Assembly: GCA_039182965.1 (NCBI GenBank)
Contig: JBCDBW010000124.1
Coordinates: forward strand, 1-12,202
Direction: 5' to 3'
DNA from: JBCDBW01 sp039182965
Lineage (GTDB): Bacteria > Verrucomicrobiota > Verrucomicrobiia > Verrucomicrobiales > DEV007
Length of the DNA: 12,202 bases
Position 1 is the first letter of the stretch. The number at the start of each line of letters is the position of its first letter. Shown piece by piece: positions 7,605 through 12,202 of the stretch. The notes under the pieces were generated by a model. That model worked only from the letters and a program-made list of their open reading frames with translations, was not told the origin of the DNA and made no database searches. Made by a program: the position numbers and the translations under genes.

Positions 7605-8468
7605 ATGTCCGCCGCCCACCTGAAAGACTTCGCCGACGACCCCGCCGGCTCCGCCCGCGTGGAAGCCCTCACCGTTCCCAATCGCCACGGTGAACCCGCC
7701 GAGCACCCACCCGAAATTCCCCTCGCCATCCACGACCTCACCGTCGCCTATCAGCGCAAACCCGTCCTCTGGGACGTCGAACTCAACATCCCCGAAGGAA
7801 AACTCGTCGGCATCGTCGGTCCCAACGGCGCCGGGAAATCCACCCTCCTCAAAGCATGCCTCGACCTCATCCCGAAAACTTCCGGATGGGTCCACGTCTA
7901 CGGCAAACCATACCCCAAACAAAGACACCTCGTCGCCTACGTCCCCCAACGAGAAAGCGTCGACTGGGACTTCCCCGTATCCGCCCTCGATGTCGTCGCC
8001 ATGGGCACCTACCGCAAACTCGGATGGTTCCGCCGCGTCGGCAAAAAACAAAAACAAGCCGCCCGCGACGCCCTGGAACACGTCGGGATCGCACACCTCG
8101 CCGATCGCCAGATCAGCCAACTCTCCGGCGGACAACAACAACGCGTCTTCCTCGCCCGCGCCCTCGCTCAGGACGCCCAAATCTACTTCATGGACGAACC
8201 CTTCGCCGCTGTCGACGCCGCCACCGAACAAGCCATCGTCGATCTCCTTCGCGAACTCAACCAACGAGGCAAAACCTGCCTCGTAATCCATCACGACCTC
8301 GCCACCGTCAGCAAATACTTCGACTACCTCGTCCTCCTCAACATGCGCATCGTCGCCGCCGGCCCCACCAAGGAAACCTTCACCCACGAAAATCTCGAAA
8401 AAACCTACGGTGGCAAACTCTCCCTCCTCGCCGACGCCGCCGAAGCCCTCTCGCAAATCAACGATTAA
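7605..8468 (+). CDS. Metal ABC transporter ATP-binding protein (Mn/Zn/Fe type)
   Basis: This 287-residue ATPase powers metal import. The Walker A is GPNGAGKST (72-80), the Q-loop glutamine is Q115, the signature is LSGGQQQR (173-180), Walker B is IYFMDEP with D197 and E198, and the switch histidine is H230 (VIHHD). PQRESVDWDFPVSALDVVAMG (114-134) around the Q-loop is characteristic of the manganese/zinc/iron branch. Residues 1-38 are a non-conserved, charged N-terminal extension. A later start is possible, but there is no in-frame ATG before the conserved LAIHDLTVAY strand. It begins 21 bases after the binding-protein stop and ends eight bases before the next lipoprotein gene, so the three are probably one transcript. 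Confidence 0.94.
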   Translation: MSAAHLKDFADDPAGSARVEALTVPNRHGEPAEHPPEIPLAIHDLTVAYQRKPVLWDVELNIPEGKLVGIVGPNGAGKSTLLKACLDLIPKTSGWVHVYGKPYPKQRHLVAYVPQRESVDWDFPVSALDVVAMGTYRKLGWFRRVGKKQKQAARDALEHVGIAHLADRQISQLSGGQQQRVFLARALAQDAQIYFMDEPFAAVDAATEQAIVDLLRELNQRGKTCLVIHHDLATVSKYFDYLVLLNMRIVAAGPTKETFTHENLEKTYGGKLSLLADAAEALSQIND

Positions 8469-8476
8469 ATAGACCT

Positions 8477-9049
8477 ATGGCACGCCTCTTTGTCGTTCTC
8501 ATATCTTCGCTTCTATGCGGGTGCGCACTCTTTGGAGAGGCACTTTCGATCTCCCAACGCCAAGCAAGTGAAGTCCCCGAGGGAGCCAGAATAAACGGCG
8601 CTGGCTTCACAATCACCGCGCCGGATCCCGGTTGCTACCTTAAGAAGGATTTCCCCACAGAAGGTGGAATCACTTTGCGCCCAATTGAAACCCTCGGTCA
8701 GGGCATGGCCTACTTTGTTGCCCCATTCGCTCCCGACCAAGCCCAAACAACCGAAGAAGCTTTGGAAGAATGGAACCTCACACCCAAGAGAAAAGGACTT
8801 CCCGTCAAAATCCTCGAAAGTCGCAAAACAAGTTTCCAAAACAGGCCGGCAACCGAGGCAGTCGTCGTCGTGGACTCTGGAAACCGAACAAAGACCGCTG
8901 CTTTTCTCGTTGTGAAAGGATCCTTGGGCTACCTCGTTCTGAGCTACTCACCGCCGAAATTTATCGAGTTCGACCGGCAGAAAAGTACCGCAGCTAGCAA
9001 AGATGGCCTCAGAAGACTCATACAAAATACCACGATCACCCTAGACTAA
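8477..9049 (+). CDS. Unrecognised lipoprotein inside the metal-uptake operon
   Basis: A 190-residue protein is read from the ATG at 8477, eight bases after the ATPase stop. The same frame runs open far upstream, but only as an antisense-free shadow of the ATPase gene. The short signal peptide MARLFVVLISSLLCGC has a lipobox LCGC, so C16 is lipidated. The mature part is mixed alpha/beta: GFTITAPDPGCYL, an acidic helix (TTEEALEEWNL), then strands ending GYLVLSYSPPKF and a last helix before NTTITLD. The pattern vaguely recalls the DcrB/PsbP-like fold, but I do not recognise the family. Codon use differs from the neighbours: many third-position A, G and T (TTT, GGA, AAG, ACA, GCA), with the strong C-ending bias absent. 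It may be a later insertion between ATPase and permease, or a low-expression accessory metal-handling lipoprotein. Confidence 0.8.
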   Translation: MARLFVVLISSLLCGCALFGEALSISQRQASEVPEGARINGAGFTITAPDPGCYLKKDFPTEGGITLRPIETLGQGMAYFVAPFAPDQAQTTEEALEEWNLTPKRKGLPVKILESRKTSFQNRPATEAVVVVDSGNRTKTAAFLVVKGSLGYLVLSYSPPKFIEFDRQKSTAASKDGLRRLIQNTTITLD

Positions 9050-9062
9050 ACTAACGTTGATA

Positions 9063-9093
9063 ATGTGCGCCAATCTCCCAGCACTTCGCACAT
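9063..9093. repeat. Inverted repeat after the lipoprotein gene
   Basis: ATGTGCG (9063-9069) pairs perfectly with CGCACAT (9087-9093) across a 17-base loop, 14 bases past the lipoprotein stop. There is no T-tract, so it may be a processing or stability hairpin rather than a terminator. Confidence 0.35.
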
Positions 9094-9139
9094 AAAGATG
9101 GATCTCTAGCCACAGAACCATAGACCCCCCATTTCAGAT

Positions 9140-9160
9140 GCCCTCTCCCCCCAAGAGGGC
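9140..9160. repeat. GC-rich inverted repeat upstream of permease 1
   Basis: GCCCTCT (9140-9146) pairs perfectly with AGAGGGC (9154-9160) around a seven-base loop of mostly C, followed by AAGGGTAAGGGGA. The composition resembles the short dispersed intergenic CCCTC/GAGGG repeats common in many bacterial genomes. It lies in the 180-base gap that splits the transporter operon, 70 bases before the permease start, and could modulate read-through. Confidence 0.4.
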
Positions 9161-9229
9161 AAGGGTAAGGGGACGATCTAACCAAAATCAACCAACCTTC
9201 AAAAAACTCTTCCACTGCCCACGTACGCC

Positions 9230-10714
9230 ATGCCTCCCCCCCGGAACCAGAGCAAAATACCCCACGCCCTCTCCGCCATCGGCGTACTCCTCCTCCTCGT
9301 CTCGACCACTACCACCATCGAAGCCGCCCAATCTCACTCCCAGTCGAACCTCCCCTCCCCCACCGAATTCCTGCAAGTCCTCACCCTCGAAAACCACAAC
9401 ACCCGCATCGTCGTCCTCAGCACCACCCTCCTCGGCATCACCTCCGGCCTTGTCGGCACCTTCCTCCTCCTCCGCCGACGCTCGCTCATCGGCGATGCCC
9501 TCTCTCACGCCACTCTCCCCGGAATCGGCATCGCCTTCATCGTCATGGTCGCCGCCGGCGGCTCCGGCAAATCCCTCCCCGGGCTCCTCGCCGGCGCCAC
9601 CGTCACCGGCCTCGCCGGTGTCCTCCTCGTCCTCACCATCCGCAACACCACCAAACTCAAAGACGACGTCGCCATGGGCTTCGTCCTCAGTGTCTTCTTC
9701 GGCATCGGCGTCGCCCTTCTTGGTATCATCCAAAAAATGCCCGGTGCCAGCGCCGCCGGACTTCAGTCCTTCATCTACGGGAAAACCGCCTCGATGATCC
9801 AGCAAGACTTCGTCCTCATCGCCTCCATTACCGCCGCCACCACCCTCTTCTCCCTCCTCCTCGTCAAAGAATTCACCCTCCTCTGCTTCGACGAAGGATT
9901 CGCCGCCGCCGAAGGCTGGCCCACCCTCTTCCTCGATATCCTCATGCTCGGCATCGTCACCGCCGTCACCGTCATCGGCCTCCAGGCCGTCGGCCTCATC
10001 CTCATCATCGCTTTCCTCATCACTCCCGCCACCGCCGCCCGCTTCTGGACGCAAAACCTTAAATACATGCTCGCCATCTCCGCCCTCATCGGTGGCGCCA
10101 GCGGTTGGCTCGGCGCTTCCATCAGCGCCCTCCTCCCCAAACTCCCCGCCGGCGCCATCATCGTCCTCGTCGCCGCAACGATCTTCCTCATCAGCATGAT
10201 CTTCGCCCCCGCCCGCGGCGTCCTCCCCCGATACTTCCGGCAAGCCAATCTCCGCCGTAAAGTCGGTCGCCAACACCTCCTCCGCGCCATCTACGAAATC
10301 CTAGAATCCAAACCACATCCCCTGAATAAACCCGTCCCCAATCTCCCCGTCCTCCTCGCCAATCTCCAATCCCACCGCTCCTGGTCCCCAAAAGAACTCC
10401 GCAAACTCCTCCGCACCGCCCAGAAAGAAGATCACCTCGACCCCGCCCCCGACGGCGAGATCCGACTCTCCGAATCCGGATACGGCGAGGCCGCCCGCAC
10501 CACCCGCAACCACCGCCTCTGGGAACTCTATCTCATCCGCCACGCGGATATCGCCCCCTCACATGTCGATCGCGACGCCGATATGGTCGAACACGTCCTC
10601 GACGCACACATCGTCCGACAACTCGAAGCCGAACTCGATAATCACCACGTCACCACTCCGGTCCCCCCCAGCCCACACCAAATTACCCCCTCACAATCTT
10701 CCCCCACCACATGA
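9230..10714 (+). CDS. Metal ABC transporter permease fused to a C-terminal DtxR/MntR-like metalloregulator domain
   Basis: A 494-residue protein in two parts. Residues 50-330 are a permease of the Mn/Zn/Fe type: RRRSLIGDALSHATLPG (82-98), FIYGKTASMIQQD (181-193), and the GLQAVGLILIIAFLITPATAA helix (250-270). An extra N-terminal hydrophobic stretch (13-32, ending TTIEA) may be a signal or additional helix. Typical permeases stop near residue 300. Here the chain continues about 150 residues into the cytoplasm: RQHLLRAIYEILES (347-360) aligns with the first helix of DtxR/MntR; 372-413 is a winged-helix-like part ending EIRLSESG; and GEAARTTRNHRLWELYLI then VDRDADMVEHVL is the dimerisation domain. 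H428, D451, E454 and H455 match the MntR ligands H77, E99, E102 and H103; the MntR D8/E11 positions are H349 and Arg. Other bacteria carry similar fusions, but their role is poorly understood. It overlaps the next permease by ATGA. Confidence 0.92.
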   Translation: MPPPRNQSKIPHALSAIGVLLLLVSTTTTIEAAQSHSQSNLPSPTEFLQVLTLENHNTRIVVLSTTLLGITSGLVGTFLLLRRRSLIGDALSHATLPGIGIAFIVMVAAGGSGKSLPGLLAGATVTGLAGVLLVLTIRNTTKLKDDVAMGFVLSVFFGIGVALLGIIQKMPGASAAGLQSFIYGKTASMIQQDFVLIASITAATTLFSLLLVKEFTLLCFDEGFAAAEGWPTLFLDILMLGIVTAVTVIGLQAVGLILIIAFLITPATAARFWTQNLKYMLAISALIGGASGWLGASISALLPKLPAGAIIVLVAATIFLISMIFAPARGVLPRYFRQANLRRKVGRQHLLRAIYEILESKPHPLNKPVPNLPVLLANLQSHRSWSPKELRKLLRTAQKEDHLDPAPDGEIRLSESGYGEAARTTRNHRLWELYLIRHADIAPSHVDRDADMVEHVLDAHIVRQLEAELDNHHVTTPVPPSPHQITPSQSSPTT

Positions 10715-11658
10715 ACTGGACGAGCCTCGATACCTCCATCGTCATCGTCGGCGCCCTCTGCGCCGTCGCTTGCGCGTTGCCCGGTTGTTTCCTCGTCCTC
10801 CGCCGCATGAGCATGATGGGCGATGCCATCAGCCACGCCGTCCTCCCCGGCCTCGCGGTCGCGTTTATCTTCTCGGGCTCCCGCTCCAGTTTCGCCATGT
10901 TCGCCGGCGCCGCCATCGTCGGCATCCTCACCGCTGTTTTCACACAATGGATCAGCAAATTCGGTCAGGTCGACCGCGGCGCCGCCATGGGCATCGTCTT
11001 CACCACCCTCTTCGCTCTCGGCCTCCTCCTCATCGTCCAAGCCGCCAATCACGTCGATCTCCACCCCGATTGCGTTCTCTATGGCGCCATCGAATTCACC
11101 CCGCTCGACTCCGTCGCCGCCTTTGACATCGGAAACTTCACTCTCAATATCCCGCGCGCCGCCGCCGTCCTCGGTATCGTCCTCCTCCTCAACCTCGCCG
11201 TCGTCCTCCTCTTCTTCAAAGAACTCCGCATCAGTGCCTTCGACCCCGAACTCTCTACCACCCTCGGCATCAATTCGAACCTCATGCACTACCTCCTCAT
11301 GACGATCGTCGCCGTCACCACCGTCGCCGCCTTCGAGGCTGTCGGAAGCATCATCGTCATCGCCATGCTCATCGTCCCCCCCGCCACCGCCCTCCTCCTC
11401 ACCCAACGCCTCGCCTTCATGATCCCCCTCAGCGCCGCTTTCGCCGCCGCCGCGGCATTCCTCGGTCACCTCTCAGCCATCACCGTCCCCACCTGGTTCG
11501 GTTTCGAAAGCACATCCACCTCCGGTATGATGGCCCTCGCCGCCGGCCTCCTCTTCGCCGTCGCCTGGCTCTTCAACCCCACTCAAGGCCTCCTCACCAA
11601 ACACTTCCGCCACCAGAACCTCTCCCAAGAGTCTCCCCCTTCTCACTCCGCCCGGTAG
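10711..11658 (+). CDS. Metal ABC transporter permease, second subunit
   Basis: A 315-residue inner-membrane permease with about eight to nine helices, partner of the preceding permease in a heterodimeric channel. It shows the family blocks RRMSMMGDAISHAVLPG (31-47), HVDLHPDCVLYGAIEF (114-129), and AFEAVGSIIVIAMLIVPPATA (207-227). Unlike permease 1 it ends soon after the last helix (AVAWLFNPTQGLLTKHF) with a short Ser/Pro-rich tail and has no regulator domain. Its ATG lies within the stop region of permease 1 (ATGA overlap), so translation is probably coupled and the two are made in equal amounts. Last gene of the operon. Confidence 0.95.
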   Translation: MNWTSLDTSIVIVGALCAVACALPGCFLVLRRMSMMGDAISHAVLPGLAVAFIFSGSRSSFAMFAGAAIVGILTAVFTQWISKFGQVDRGAAMGIVFTTLFALGLLLIVQAANHVDLHPDCVLYGAIEFTPLDSVAAFDIGNFTLNIPRAAAVLGIVLLLNLAVVLLFFKELRISAFDPELSTTLGINSNLMHYLLMTIVAVTTVAAFEAVGSIIVIAMLIVPPATALLLTQRLAFMIPLSAAFAAAAAFLGHLSAITVPTWFGFESTSTSGMMALAAGLLFAVAWLFNPTQGLLTKHFRHQNLSQESPPSHSAR

Positions 11659-11971
11659 AGGCGAGCCTCCCCGCTCGACCGCCACCGTGCATGCCCCATC
11701 AATCTCGCGCTTCCCAACAAGCTAAAAACCAACGCCCCGCGCGTCCGAATCCCAAGGGCAGGCTCAATCTGAGTAAAACGCCCGATCCCACGGTCCAGCT
11801 GCTCGCCGCCCGAACTTTACCCGCTCTGACGGGAGCCTCCGCGGCGTCTTCCTTTGGGAGGCCGCAACAATATCGCCCATCCCTCCTCCTTCTTCATCCC
11901 CGCCCCCTGCGTCTCGCGCCCAATGGCAACTCCAGAGAGATTCGTTCGCACGCGGCGAACAAAGAGAGCCG
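11659..11971. other. Convergent intergenic region with GC-rich hairpins
   Basis: No convincing gene is seen on either strand: the open frames here are Arg/Ser/Pro-rich and match no family. Directly at the permease stop is CGAGC-CTCCCC-GCTCG (11662-11677). Further on, GCGGC (11841-11845) pairs with GCCGC (11861-11865), enclosing CTTCC-TTT-GGGAG (11848-11860). Neither has a + strand T-tract. The base composition is mixed and unlike coding DNA here, so the stretch may hold dispersed intergenic repeats. They are probable transcript ends for the operon from the left and the PH-domain gene from the right. Confidence 0.5.
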
Positions 11972-11987
11972 GCGGCCCAACGGCCGC
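11972..11987 (-). terminator. GC hairpin 3' of the PH-domain gene, possible terminator
   Basis: Read on the - strand, GCGGCC-GTTG-GGCCGC follows the PH-domain stop within about ten bases and is followed by CGGCTCTCTTTGTT, which is moderately T-rich. A second hairpin, CAAAGC/GCTTTG (11996-12010), overlaps the last codons of the gene. Confidence 0.4.
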
Positions 11988-11994
11988 ATCCGCA

Positions 11995-12202
11995 TCAAAG
12001 CGCAGCTTTGTCTTGGAGGCGGCGGACATTCTCCTTTAGGCGATGCGCCCCCATCACGTCCTCAAATACCACATCACTCCCATCACTCCCCGCCGACGCA
12101 AACTCCACCGATCCCACCCCAAGTAAACCCTTTACCCCAGCCTTCCGCACATTGATCGCTCGGATATCACATACCCGCACTTCTTCCGAACTCTTCGAAA
12201 TC
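11995..12202 (-). CDS. PH domain-containing protein, C-terminal part only
   Basis: The frame enters from the right edge of the window and stops at TGA (11997-11995), giving 68 residues. The sequence has the end of a bacterial PH-like domain (bPH2/DUF304 type): SSEEVRVCDIRAINVRKAG, GLLGVGSVEFASAGSDGSDVVF and a final helix ending ENVRRLQDK. The E-V-x-V-x-D-I-R-x-I-N-V pattern, followed by G-L-L-G-V-G-x-V-E-F, is diagnostic for this family, whose members are usually small membrane-associated proteins of unknown function. The start lies outside the window. The Cys in VCDIR, where Arg or Lys is usual, is a minor peculiarity. It converges on the permease operon. Confidence 0.85.
   Translation of the reverse strand, partial: ISKSSEEVRVCDIRAINVRKAGVKGLLGVGSVEFASAGSDGSDVVFEDVMGAHRLKENVRRLQDKAAL

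Noticed and set aside
7856..8476. Long Arg/Pro-rich N-terminal extension of the operon lipoprotein in the same frame
   Set aside because: It overlaps the ATPase gene in another frame and would destroy the signal peptide. The ATG at 8477 begins a proper lipoprotein signal.
9188..10276. A 362-codon - strand open frame opposite permease 1, very rich in Asp, Glu and Gly
   Set aside because: Low-complexity shadow of the C-rich sense strand. It has no domain, and the + strand is a clear permease.
10642..11469. A 275-codon acidic, Gly-rich - strand frame opposite permease 2
   Set aside because: Same artefact as above: repetitive GGDGDD/EEE composition and no family resemblance.
11817..12029. A 70-codon - strand frame overlapping the end of the PH-domain gene
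   Set aside because: Overlaps the real PH-domain frame out of phase, is Arg/Gly-rich and runs through several hairpins.
11691..12155. A 154-codon + strand frame after permease 2
   Set aside because: Pro/Ser/Arg/His-rich with no recognisable domain. Its right part is antisense to the PH-domain coding sequence.

Overview
The window looks like chromosomal DNA of a free-living, probably aquatic member of the Verrucomicrobiota (Opitutae/Puniceicoccales-like). This is an inference from several things together: an exported formylglycine-type sulfatase, several small lipoproteins, a holA gene, a single-unit TauE/SafE protein, a permease fused to a DtxR-like domain, and coding strands in which third codon positions are overwhelmingly C. 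Almost all genes are on the + strand. The C-rich sense strand produces long Asp/Glu/Gly/Val-rich open frames on the - strand, and these are artefacts.

Positions 1-5312 hold the tail of a probable membrane protein (1-87), a secreted arylsulfatase (207-1781) closed by a clear hairpin (1806-1844), and three exported proteins in a row: a HAD-type phosphatase (1871-2863), a Blc-type lipocalin lipoprotein that overlaps it by ATGA (2860-3399), and a DUF4136 lipoprotein (3433-4014). The DNA polymerase III delta subunit gene holA follows with a GTG start (4218-5312). Positions 5313-6539 are gene-poor. They carry a half-size TauE/SafE membrane protein (5741-6103), a doubtful small - strand membrane ORF (5428-5643), an AT-richer stretch with several hairpins, a G8 tract, and a strong stem-loop with a T-rich tail (6331-6375) that could end a small RNA or the upstream transcript.

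Positions 6439-11658 form a metal-uptake operon laid out like the Tro/Mnt systems: TroA-type binding lipoprotein, ATPase, an unrecognised lipoprotein, permease 1 and permease 2. Two features stand out. Permease 1 has a cytoplasmic C-terminal extension of about 150 residues that reads as a DtxR/MntR-type metalloregulator, with a winged-helix-like part and a dimerisation/metal-binding part that keeps the His and Asp-x-x-Glu-His ligands. Upstream of the operon is a near-consensus sigma-70 promoter (TTGATT, 17 bp, TAATAT) whose predicted start lies inside the perfect palindrome ATTAGGTTAACCTAAT. That palindrome contains the TTAGGTTA/TAACCTAA half-sites of DtxR/IdeR-type operators in compressed form. 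In the classical tro operon the regulator (TroR) is a separate soluble protein, whereas here a regulator-like domain is part of the transporter. It could be a membrane-tethered repressor, or a sensor that shuts the transporter when cytoplasmic metal is sufficient.

The right edge (11659-12202) is a convergent junction with several GC-rich hairpins, followed by the C-terminus of a bacterial PH-domain protein on the - strand.
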